This document shows positions 1-7,800 of a DNA stretch of 64,000 nucleotides, in pieces. This DNA is from Gelidibacter sediminis (GTDB lineage Bacteria; Bacteroidota; Bacteroidia; Flavobacteriales; Flavobacteriaceae). The translations under genes were made by a program, and so were the position numbers. The stretch lies in contig NZ_SOBW01000007.1 in NCBI RefSeq assembly GCF_004364975.1, forward strand, positions 372,001 through 436,000, read 5' to 3'. The notes beneath the pieces are model-generated. The model saw nothing but the letters and a program-made list of their open reading frames with translations, ran no database searches and was not told the origin of the DNA. Every line of letters begins with the position of its first letter. Position 1 is the first letter of the stretch.

Positions 1-385
1 AAGGCAAAAGTCCAAACCCCATACCAAATTTACCCATTGGCACTGAAAGCGCTAAGTAGTCGAATGTGGTGGCGTTTGCTTTTTGGTTACCATTTTCAGT
101 CTTTAGATTAAGATTGCTTGAGCTGCCGCCCACGGTAAATTTGACCGGCCTATTTTCATTATTCCAGATTTTCAGATTATTGCCCGCATATCCCGCAGGA
201 TTGCGCAAATTAACATGGATACTGTCTGTAAAAATACTTAAGCCACCCATACTTCTATTCTCTACTGTTCCTTTAAATTTCAAAGATCCGATGCCATAAA
301 ATGAATAAGGAGATGCTGTACCGTCTTGAGCTTGTGCCTGAATGGCAAAAACGGTAATGAAAACTATAACAAGTTTTTTTATCAT
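1..385 (-). CDS. Outer-membrane protein, N-terminal part (runs off left edge)
   Basis: The reading frame opens at ATG 385-383 and stays open to base 1, giving about 128 residues. It begins with a clear signal peptide (MIKKLVIVFITVFAIQAQAQ) followed by the mature start DGTASPYSFYGIGSLKF, a style typical of flavobacterial outer-membrane beta-barrel or FadL/PorV-like proteins. The rest is Gly-, Asn- and Ser-rich with alternating hydrophobic residues, as expected for barrel strands. The ATG shares one base with the coaX stop (TAATG), so the two genes are co-transcribed and probably translationally coupled. The exact family is not decidable from this fragment. What is seen is the signal peptide and open frame; the membrane location is inferred. 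Confidence 0.8.
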   Translation of the reverse strand, partial: MIKKLVIVFITVFAIQAQAQDGTASPYSFYGIGSLKFKGTVENRSMGGLSIFTDSIHVNLRNPAGYAGNNLKIWNNENRPVKFTVGGSSSNLNLKTENGNQKANATTFDYLALSVPMGKFGMGFGLLP

Positions 386-1113
386 TAGTGTGTATTATAT
401 TCTAAAATAAAGTTCAATCCCTCTAAAAGAAAATTCGAGTTGGCAAATATGCTATTTTTTAATCGCTTTGACAAGAAAATGGCATCCCCTCCTGTTAAAA
501 TAACTGTTAAATCTGAATATTTTTCGCGATAATCATCTATTACTCCGTCAATTTCTTTGATTATGCCAATGACCACTCCCGAATGAATTGCGGCCGCCGT
601 GGTATCTCCAACGATGCTAGCAGGCATTTCTGTTTCTAATAGCGGAAGATTAGCAGTTAACAGATGTAAACTTTTGTAACGCAGGCGGATACCGGGAGAA
701 ATTGCACCTCCCAAATAATCGTTTTCATTGGTTATAAAATCGTAGGTAATACAACTCCCGGCATCAACTATGAGCACATTTTGATGTGAATTGTTGTGTA
801 CCGAAGCGGCTACCAAAGCTATCCGATCTACACCTAATGTATGTGGCGTAGCGTAACAATTTTTAAAAGGTAATTTTAAACTGGCGTCCAAAACAAGTAC
901 TTTACAATGCATTTTTAAAATTTCAATCACCTCATTTGGCAGATTTCCTACTGATGAAAGGATCGATTTTTTAATATTTGGATACTTCTCAAAAATTTTT
1001 TTCTGTAGCGCTTCAAATCCAGAAATTACGACACTCTGTTTTTCAATCAACTTATCATCCTGAAATACAGCAATTTTAACGAGCGTATTCCCTACATCTA
1101 CGATTAAATTCAT
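385..1113 (-). CDS. coaX: Type III pantothenate kinase
   Basis: Phosphorylates pantothenate in the first step of coenzyme A synthesis. The 242-residue length is normal for the family. Visible motifs are the N-terminal phosphate-binding DVGNT (Asp6), GVDR (94-97), DAGS (117-120), the GGAISPG loop (135-141) and TGGDA (207-211). These are the hallmarks of the CoaX (ASKHA-fold) enzyme rather than the CoaA or PanK-II types. The stop overlaps the start of the outer-membrane protein gene on the same strand. A pairing of coaX with an outer-membrane protein gene is common in flavobacteria. The ATG is preceded by an AT-rich stretch with no obvious Shine-Dalgarno, which is normal for the phylum. Confidence 0.95.
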   Translation of the reverse strand: MNLIVDVGNTLVKIAVFQDDKLIEKQSVVISGFEALQKKIFEKYPNIKKSILSSVGNLPNEVIEILKMHCKVLVLDASLKLPFKNCYATPHTLGVDRIALVAASVHNNSHQNVLIVDAGSCITYDFITNENDYLGGAISPGIRLRYKSLHLLTANLPLLETEMPASIVGDTTAAAIHSGVVIGIIKEIDGVIDDYREKYSDLTVILTGGDAIFLSKRLKNSIFANSNFLLEGLNFILEYNTH

Positions 1114-1164
1114 ATCTAAAATTTAAAGTGTAAATTTACGAAAGCAATTTTTATATCTTTTATT

Positions 1165-1195
1165 TTTGCGAATAATAAAAATGCCTTTATATTTG
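1165..1195 (+). promoter_or_regulatory. Bacteroidota sigma-ABfr type promoter before tRNA-Phe
   Basis: TTTG at 1165-1168 and TATATTTG at 1188-1195 are separated by exactly 19 bases. This matches the Bacteroidota housekeeping consensus (TTTG, N19, TAnnTTTG) without a mismatch. Transcription should start near 1202, about 55 bases before the tRNA. Confidence 0.75.
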
Positions 1196-1256
1196 CACCC
1201 GCTTGGATGATTGAAATATGATATTTTTAATTTGAAAAGATCGCAAATTAGTGACT

Positions 1257-1332
1257 GGTGCCTTAGCTCAGTTGGTAGAGCAAAGGACTGAAAATCCTTG
1301 TGTCCCTGGTTCGATTCCTGGAGGCACCACCA
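1257..1332 (+). tRNA. tRNA-Phe (anticodon GAA)
   Basis: A full cloverleaf can be drawn. The acceptor arms are GGTGCCT and AGGCACC, the D arm is GCTC-AGTTGGTA-GAGC, the anticodon arm is AAGGA-CTGAAAA-TCCTT with GAA at the anticodon, and the T loop is TTCGATT. The T stem has one T-T mismatch at its centre. Discriminator A (1329) is followed by a genomically encoded CCA (1330-1332). A perfect promoter lies upstream and a hairpin terminator begins 3 bases downstream, so it is probably a single-gene transcript. Confidence 0.97.
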
Positions 1333-1334
1333 TC

Positions 1335-1363
1335 AAAAACCCGAACTTATGTTCGGGTTTTTT
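1335..1363 (+). terminator. Rho-independent terminator after tRNA-Phe
   Basis: The stem AACCCGAAC / GTTCGGGTT closes a 4-base TTAT loop and is followed by a run of six or more T. It lies directly behind the tRNA. Confidence 0.85.
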
Positions 1364-1484
1364 GGTTTTAATGATTGGCTCTAAATTTTTAAAAGGTTAT
1401 AATGCTAGTCAAGTTGCCTTTTTTTGCTCTCACTACTTTTATGGCTTAAAGTTTAGTATTTTAGAGCCTACCAATCTCTAAACC

Positions 1485-1670
1485 ATGGATTTTATAAAAA
1501 AATTAGGAGTTCCCAACCTGTTCATGTTAGTGCTTTGTGCGTTGATAATTGTGGTTGCAGAATATTTGTTCTTGAAAGGGTATCAAATGCATGCCATCTT
1601 TATTGGATTATGGGCACCGACACTTTTAGGAATAGCAATTTTTATAAAACTCATTAAGAATGGACGTTAA
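1485..1670 (+). CDS. Small two-helix membrane protein, unknown function
   Basis: 61 residues with two hydrophobic segments, roughly residues 12-30 and 37-56, separated by a short KGYQMH turn and ending in a basic KLIKNGR tail. No family is recognised. It starts at ATG 1485, downstream of the tRNA terminator, and overlaps an even smaller membrane ORF (1660-1767) by 11 bases in another frame. The overlap and shared membrane character suggest that the two are translated together. The composition is coding-like, but only conservation in relatives would confirm it. Confidence 0.6.
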   Translation: MDFIKKLGVPNLFMLVLCALIIVVAEYLFLKGYQMHAIFIGLWAPTLLGIAIFIKLIKNGR

Positions 1671-1767
1671 TGCAATTGTATTTTGGTTTTCAGGATTTGT
1701 AGCTATATGCGTTGCCATATGGGCCATACTTGTAATTAGAGCTTATGATAAGTCTGATGGGCATTGA
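1660..1767 (+). CDS. Tiny single-pass membrane protein, unknown function
   Basis: A 35-codon frame starts at ATG 1660 and stops with TGA at 1767. It encodes MDVNAIVFWFSGFVAICVAI followed by WAILVIRAYDKSDGH. One strong transmembrane helix (about residues 5-26) is followed by a short polar cytosolic-type tail. It overlaps the end of the preceding small membrane gene by 11 bases, an arrangement typical of coupled genes. The length makes a chance ORF possible. The helix and the tight overlap are what support it. Confidence 0.4.
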   Translation: MDVNAIVFWFSGFVAICVAIWAILVIRAYDKSDGH

Positions 1768-1860
1768 ATTGAAATTACTGATATACATTTTATGTTTATA
1801 TTCTCATCATCATTGGGCGTCATGCAAGACTCTCAATTGTACAATTTAATCTGAGGAATT

Positions 1861-2349
1861 ATGACTATTTTGTATATTCACGGCTTAAACGGCAGCCTAA
1901 GTCAAGAAAAGCTCGACATTTTGGAAACATATGGGAATGTGCTGTCTCCTTCTATAGATTATAACAACAACGTCAACAGTATTATTGATCTGCATTCTTC
2001 ACATCAGCAGACAGCAATTAATGTAATTATTGGCAGCAGCATGGGCGGATTTGCCGCTTACCATCTTTCTAAATTATATAAATTACCATGCCTGATATTC
2101 AACCCTGCCTTGGCACAAAGAAGTGTGCATCAACTTATTCCTGAGACCCCTAAAAGCAGCGAAAATTTGACACATATTGTGCTGGGCTCTAAAGATCCTA
2201 TAGTACAACCTAAAGGAACACTAGAGTTTTTAGGCAACTTATTGTATCAACCTCAAGATTACACTATTAGTATTCGGCACGATTTGGCACATCGGATTCC
2301 ATTGTCCGTATTTAAAGAGGAAGTATCTAAATTTATGGAAAAATTATAG
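1861..2349 (+). CDS. YqiA/YcfP-type alpha/beta hydrolase (esterase)
   Basis: 162 residues, the usual size of the small UPF0227/YqiA esterases. It begins with the family-type MTILYIHGLNGS (oxyanion region, HGLNG). The nucleophile elbow is GSSMGG (58-63, Ser60), a candidate acid is Asp112 in GSKDPIV, and the catalytic His is in the C-terminal HDLAHRI segment (140-146). The expected activity is a cytosolic carboxylesterase on short acyl esters with unknown physiological substrate. It stands alone, convergent with a small gene on the other strand two bases downstream. The fold assignment is firm; the substrate is not. Confidence 0.85.
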   Translation: MTILYIHGLNGSLSQEKLDILETYGNVLSPSIDYNNNVNSIIDLHSSHQQTAINVIIGSSMGGFAAYHLSKLYKLPCLIFNPALAQRSVHQLIPETPKSSENLTHIVLGSKDPIVQPKGTLEFLGNLLYQPQDYTISIRHDLAHRIPLSVFKEEVSKFMEKL

Positions 2350-2351
2350 TG

Positions 2352-2534
2352 TTAATATTGCCACCACGCTTTTATAAACTCGTCTGGCTTCAGTGGTGTA
2401 GAGATAAGGTTGAATCCTTTTTGATCCTCCCAAACCGCTTTGGCTTCACGTATATAGCCTTGCATGGTCAATACCTGAACAATATAAGTACCATTATCAG
2501 TTGGAGGCTTACTTTCTAAGTTATAGTATGGCAT
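2352..2534 (-). CDS. Small conserved-looking protein, unknown function
   Basis: 60 residues, soluble, without signal peptide, starting MPYYNLESKPPTDNGTYIVQ and ending in an aromatic WWQY. The pattern of short beta strands with Gly and Trp resembles small domains of the kind 'TDNGTYIVQVLTMQGYIREAKAVWEDQKGF'-like beta sheets, but I do not recognise a family. It is convergent with the esterase gene, with a 2-base gap. The start has an AT-rich upstream region. Function is left open. Confidence 0.55.
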   Translation of the reverse strand: MPYYNLESKPPTDNGTYIVQVLTMQGYIREAKAVWEDQKGFNLISTPLKPDEFIKAWWQY

Positions 2535-2777
2535 GATGTAATAGCTTTATAAGGTAAAATTAGATAACAGAATGGCAACGTATTGACCGTAACAAAAATA
2601 ACTTGAACTGAAAAGCGCATAAAATAATTTTCTATGATTAAGAAAACTATAGGCATTAGTTAACCTTTCAATTCCCGATATGAATAGTCTCCGAAAAGTT
2701 TGCATGACTGCTTCATTCTATTTTTGAACCACGACAAATTTTATGATCGGACGAGAGTTTCAATGATGGCTTCTATA

Positions 2778-2785
2778 TATATTTG
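2778..2785 (+). promoter_or_regulatory. Candidate -7 promoter element for the SBF-like permease gene
   Basis: TATATTTG followed by CAC matches the Bacteroidota -7 box and lies 20 bases before the ATG at 2806. The -33 box is poor (TTTC at 2758-2761, with short spacing), so this is only a partial match. Confidence 0.45.
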
Positions 2786-2805
2786 CACAAAGCCTCTGCA
2801 GACAA

Positions 2806-3795
2806 ATGCTAAAAAAAATACGAATTGATAAGTTTGTGATCGCAATCATCATTACCATCATAATTGCCTATTTTTTTCCTCAACTAGGCGCCTCAGATAG
2901 TCATGTCCCTTTGGGTTTAATAAGCAGCTTGGGCATTTCTCTCATTTTCTTGTTTTACGGCTTAAGTTTAAGTACCACAGCACTCAGAAGTGGGCTTAAA
3001 AATTGGAAATTGCACCTTTCCGTCCAAGCCTCCACTTTTATATTATTTCCATTGCTCGTTGTACCGTTCTACCCCTTAGTTAGAGACACAACCCATGAAT
3101 TGCTTTGGTTGGCTTTTCTATTTATGGCAGCGCTGCCTTCTACCGTTTCTTCATCAGTAGTAATGGTGTCTATGGCAAAAGGGAATCTCCCTGCAGCGAT
3201 TTTTAATGCCAGTATTTCTGGTATAGTAGGAATTATGCTCACCCCCTTGTGGATGCTACCTTTTATAAAACAAACAGAAGTATCTTTTGATTTTTCTGCT
3301 GTTTATATCCAACTCATTACTGAGATTGTTATTCCGTTAGCATTAGGCTTAGTCCTGCGACGCTTCTTTGGCATATGGGCACAGAAACACAAACGCACAC
3401 TTAGCAAATTTGACAAGACTGTTATTCTTTTGATTATTTACAAAAGTTTTGTGCACTCCTTTGAAGATAAAATTTTCAGTTCTTTAAGTGTATTCAAAAT
3501 GTTCACTATGGTAATTTTAGTAATAGGTTTGTTTTTTCTCGTCTATTTTTTAACGGGATGGATAGGAAGAATATTGAAATTTAATCACGCTGATCAAATC
3601 ACCAATCAATTTTGTGGCACCAAAAAGTCACTTGTCCATGGCACCGTATTTTCTGAAGCACTATTTGGACAAACTACAATAGTTGGCATCATACTTTTGC
3701 CATTGATGTTCTATCATGCCCTTCAAATTTTGATCATTAGCGTGATTGCAGCAAAAAAAGGAAGGGAACAATTAGAATCGAATGAGGTTGTTTAG
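2806..3795 (+). CDS. Bile acid:sodium symporter-like permease (SBF-like, YfeH/RCH1 type)
   Basis: 329 residues with about nine to ten hydrophobic helices. Hallmarks of the SBF-like branch of the BART transporter superfamily are the early YFFPQLGA segment, GISLIFLFYGLSLS, the AALPSTVSSSVVMVSMAKGN segment in the middle, and the C-terminal FCGTKKSLVHGTVFSEALFG stretch that parallels FCASKKSLA-G in YfeH-like proteins. Related eukaryotic members affect calcium homeostasis; bacterial substrates are mostly unknown. Single gene with its own promoter-like element. It is not the arsenite carrier ACR3, although that carrier belongs to the same superfamily. Confidence 0.85.
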   Translation: MLKKIRIDKFVIAIIITIIIAYFFPQLGASDSHVPLGLISSLGISLIFLFYGLSLSTTALRSGLKNWKLHLSVQASTFILFPLLVVPFYPLVRDTTHELLWLAFLFMAALPSTVSSSVVMVSMAKGNLPAAIFNASISGIVGIMLTPLWMLPFIKQTEVSFDFSAVYIQLITEIVIPLALGLVLRRFFGIWAQKHKRTLSKFDKTVILLIIYKSFVHSFEDKIFSSLSVFKMFTMVILVIGLFFLVYFLTGWIGRILKFNHADQITNQFCGTKKSLVHGTVFSEALFGQTTIVGIILLPLMFYHALQILIISVIAAKKGREQLESNEVV

Positions 3796-3904
3796 ACCTT
3801 ATCACGGTAGTTGGCGGAAGGACTACAAATTGAATTCCTAAATATCTAAATTAGTACGAAACAGTATTGATGTATTTATTAAAATGGACCAACTATAGTT
3901 AATA

Positions 3905-3937
3905 AAAAAGACCCAACGTTACGCCAGGTCCTTCTTA
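3905..3937 (-). terminator. Probable terminator of the fasciclin gene
   Basis: On the minus strand an AAGGACC arm and a GGTCTTTTTT arm form a short bulged stem with a trailing T run. It lies about 20 bases past the stop of the fasciclin lipoprotein gene. Confidence 0.45.
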
Positions 3938-3955
3938 AATTCAGCAAACTAATTT

Positions 3956-4597
3956 CTATTTTTTAAACATTAATACTGTGTCAATAATATAAATTCTACC
4001 ATTGGAAGCTTCTACATTACCCAAGATAACTTGTGCTTTTTTACCTGTTGCATCTTTAATCACAAATTGATCTCCACTCATTGAAGCAATCAATTCGTCC
4101 CCCTTCACAGTTTCAAATTTATAAGACCCTTTAGCACCTTTAATTGCTTCCGCAAATTTATCAGATGTAATAGCCCCTTTAACAACATGGTAAGTCAACA
4201 CATCAGTTAACATTTGCTTATTTTCAGGTTTCATCAATTCATCACGTTGTTTTTGTGTCAACTTCTCAAAAGCCTGATTAGATGGCGCAAAAACAGTGTA
4301 TTCTCCTGGTTCAGAAAGCATGGCCGCTAAATCGGCAGACTGCAACGCGCTGACCAAAGTGGTCAAATCTTCATTCTTCATCGCTTGACCTGCAATGCTA
4401 TTCGCTCTTGCTTCTTCTTTCAAGCGAGCTTCTTCAGCTTCCATTTCCATTCGAGCCTTTTCGGCCGACTCTCGTTCAACACGCTCGGTTTCAATTCTCA
4501 TCTGCTCCTCTTTTTTTTTGTTGTCCTCACAAGACGATACCAATACCAATGCTGTTAATGCAGCACCAAATAATATACTAGTGTTTTTAAATATCAT
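3956..4597 (-). CDS. Fasciclin-domain lipoprotein with charged coiled-coil linker
   Basis: 213 residues. The N-terminal signal peptide ends in a lipobox (LVSSC, lipidated Cys about residue 23). A strongly charged stretch of about 50 residues rich in Glu, Arg and Lys follows, likely a single alpha helix or coiled coil. Then comes one fasciclin (FAS1) domain from about residue 75 to the end, with the conserved EYTVFAPSNQAF motif and the YHVVKG motif; the last strand is GRIYIIDTVLMFKK. FAS1 domains mediate adhesion and are frequent as secreted lipoproteins in flavobacteria. The helix would hold the FAS1 domain away from the membrane. Monocistronic. Confidence 0.9.
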   Translation of the reverse strand: MIFKNTSILFGAALTALVLVSSCEDNKKKEEQMRIETERVERESAEKARMEMEAEEARLKEEARANSIAGQAMKNEDLTTLVSALQSADLAAMLSEPGEYTVFAPSNQAFEKLTQKQRDELMKPENKQMLTDVLTYHVVKGAITSDKFAEAIKGAKGSYKFETVKGDELIASMSGDQFVIKDATGKKAQVILGNVEASNGRIYIIDTVLMFKK

Positions 4598-4776
4598 AAT
4601 TCAAAATATTTTATTGGTTTATGTTAAGATATACGTTCAAAAGGGGTTAACGGAATGAAATTAATAGAATTTTAACATTATAGTTAAGAAATACGTTAAA
4701 ACATCTACCCAATAGAAGATTGAGAATAGAGTTATTATTAATTGCATTAAGCTACACGCTGCACGGCTTAAAATGA

Positions 4777-4784
4777 TAAATTTG
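4777..4784 (+). promoter_or_regulatory. Candidate -7 element for tamB
   Basis: TAAATTTG fits TAnnTTTG and lies 20 bases before the TTG start of tamB. No TTTG is found at the expected -33 distance. Confidence 0.35.
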
Positions 4785-4803
4785 TAAACAATAGAATTAC
4801 TGA

Positions 4804-7800
4804 TTGAAAGCACCACACGACAATATTAAAATTCCTAAATCTAAATTGCTTAGGGTTTTTAGAATAATTGGAAAGATTATTCTAGGTATCGTCATATGTC
4901 TTTTCCTTTTATTTTTATTCGTCCGAAGTCCTTGGGGACAGGGCATTATCGTTGATAAAATTGCTTCCTATATTTCTAATAAAACTAATACCGTAGTTGA
5001 AATTGACCGCTTATTCTTAACCTTTGATGGCAATTTGCAGGCTGAAGGTTTATTTTTAGAGGACAAACAGGGAGATACGTTAGTCTATTCAAAGTCAATA
5101 GTAGCAAACGTACCATTATGGGCCATGATTAAAGGCGAAAGTCTAGGGGTTGAATCCTTAGAGTGGGAAGGTGTCCGTGCCAATATCAGAAGATCAGATA
5201 CCATTGAGGGTTACAACTTTCAATTTCTGATGGATGCATTTGCCACTACAAATACGAATACTGCCACAACAGATACCACGGCAGTGACTCTTATTTTGGG
5301 CAAACTAGAATTTAAGGATTTCGATATCGTTTTTGATGATGCAGTAGTGGGTGTAGAGAGTCGTTTTAACATCGGAACGCTTAAAGCCCACATGAAAACG
5401 GTCAATTTGGAGCGTATGATTTTTGAGGCTTCAACTTTAAAAATGACAAATGCCAGAATTAAATACATTCAAAAACGTATCCCAATTGATCCTAACGCGG
5501 AAAATTTGCCACTGCCCTATTTAACGGTCGATGAATTGACACTTACCAACGTTTACGCCAATTATCAATCATACGGCGATCGAATTGCTGCAGAAGCGGA
5601 CATCAAAGACTTATATGCAGAAATCCAACAGGCTGATTTGGCCAATAACCAGTTTAAAGCTCGCACCGTCAGCCTTAAAAATTCTTCCATAGTCCTCCAC
5701 ACTCAAACTGAAACCAATGTCGTTACGCAAAAGGTTGTCGAAGTCACCCAAGATATCAAACAAGACATTCAAGCTTTTGAGTGGCCTGAACTGCGATTGG
5801 ACATTGGGACAATCGATTTTCAAAATAATAATTTTAGCTATTTTGTCGCTGCCGCAGAAGCTAAAGTTGGGCGTTTTAATCCGAATGCGATTGTGTTAAA
5901 CAAGCTTAATTTACAAGCAGATAATATTCAGTTAAAAGATAAAAAAGCGACACTACATATTGAAAATTCAACTTTTAAGGAAGTTTCAGGATTTGACTTG
6001 AAGGAACTGCAATTGCAATTTGTAGCTGATGATACCAGTCTAAAGGTAACCAAATTAAAGACGGCATTAAATAATAACACCCTGCAGGCTGATATCCGTA
6101 TGGAATATCCAAAATTGTCAGCGTTAATAGAAACTCCCGAAAAATCGAATATAGCGATCAATATTCCTTCATTTCAAGTGTCTTTAAGGGATGTTTTCTT
6201 AATTCAGCCAGAATTAATGAAAAATCCTTACCTCAATACTCTAAGTAAAAATTTATTGAGCGGTAATGTCAATGCCAGCGGTTACCTATCTGATATCAAC
6301 ATCAACCATATGACAAGCCATTGGGGGAGCACACATATTTCAGCCAAAGGCAACATTCAAAACGCCACCGATCCCAACCATATACAATTCAATATTCCTA
6401 ATTTTTCAGCCATCAGTAAACGCACAGACATTATTCAGTTTGTAGATGAAAGCACGCTCGGCGTCAGCCTTCCAGAAAATGTGAAAATAGCGGGCAGCCT
6501 TAAAGGGGGACCAAATCATATCTACACCAATACTTTGGTATCCACTTCTCAAGGCAATGCGTCCATCAATGGCCATTTTAAGAGTGGTAAGGTCATAAAT
6601 TTTGATGCTGATGTAACTCTTGAAAATTACCAACTAGACCAACTGCTCCAAAATGAACAATTAGGTGCTTTAAGCCTAACACTTAAAACAAGCGGTAAAG
6701 GCACCAACATCAATAGTCTTGATGCAGCAATTAATGCAGACATATCAAGTTTTAAATACAATAAATATGACATAAAGGACTTAAAAATTATTGGTGTTAT
6801 TGATAAGGGTCGCGGCAAAGTGACTTCTAATTATAAAGACCAAAATCTTAATATGTCTTTGTACGGCACAATTGTTTTGGATTCTATTTCGCCCGAAGCC
6901 AATGTTGAACTTGATATTATTGGAGCCGATTTACGTGCCTTAGGTGTCTTGCAACGCGAAGTAAGAACAGGCATGAAAATCTACGCCGATTTTAAAGGTA
7001 ATACTACCAACTATGATGTAGCAGCAATTGTAGACGAAGGCGTAGTTGTATATGATAATAAAACATATCTCATTGGCGATCTAAACGCATTAGCGCATGT
7101 GAGGAAAGATACGACTTCAGTATCCATTAAAAATAAGTTGGTAGACGTTTTATTGCAGTCCAATACTGATCCGAAGTCATTCAGCAAATCCCTAAAGCGC
7201 CATGTACTCAGTTATTTTTATCGTGATGAAAAACTACCAGATAGCATTACCAATCCCGTCAATTTAAAATTAAGAGGAAAGATCATTCAAGCCCCTATAT
7301 TAAATGATGTTTTTCTTGTAAATGTCAAAGATCTCGACACTGTTAAAATTGCAATTGACTTCCACGAAAAAGAACGTCAACTAAAAGCGGAGATTACTGC
7401 CCCTCACATCAATTATAGCGGTTATGAGTTAGACAGTTTGGCTTTTTCAATGGATACTGATACAGATAAATTTATTTTTGATTTAGGGTTTAATCGTGTT
7501 AAAGCTGGACCTTTTGATATTCCAAAGACTAAAATAACAGGGCAACAAACCAACAACGAAATGTCTCTAGCGTTTTCTGCCTATCAGGATAAGGACCTTT
7601 TGACACAAATAGACAGCAAGATTACCGGCCATAGGGAAGAATTACGGTTTCATGTTGTGCCGCAAGATTTAATATTGAACAAGAGCCCCTGGAAGGTCCC
7701 AGAGTCTAACGAAATCCTAATAAGAAACCAGAAGTTGGAATTTAATGATTTCATTTTCAGTAGGGAAAATCAGACTTTTGAAATGACAGACAAATTCCCT

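Noticed and set aside
66-299. Plus-strand ORF at the left edge
   Set aside because: It lies antisense to the outer-membrane protein frame, which has a signal peptide and is coupled to coaX.
1251-1481. Plus-strand ORF over the tRNA gene
   Set aside because: It covers a perfect tRNA-Phe and its terminator; the codons are a by-product.
2806-3795. ACR3-type arsenite exporter linked to the arsenic block
   Set aside because: Motifs are those of SBF-like/YfeH proteins; ACR3 signatures are missing and the gene lies 10 kb away with its own promoter.
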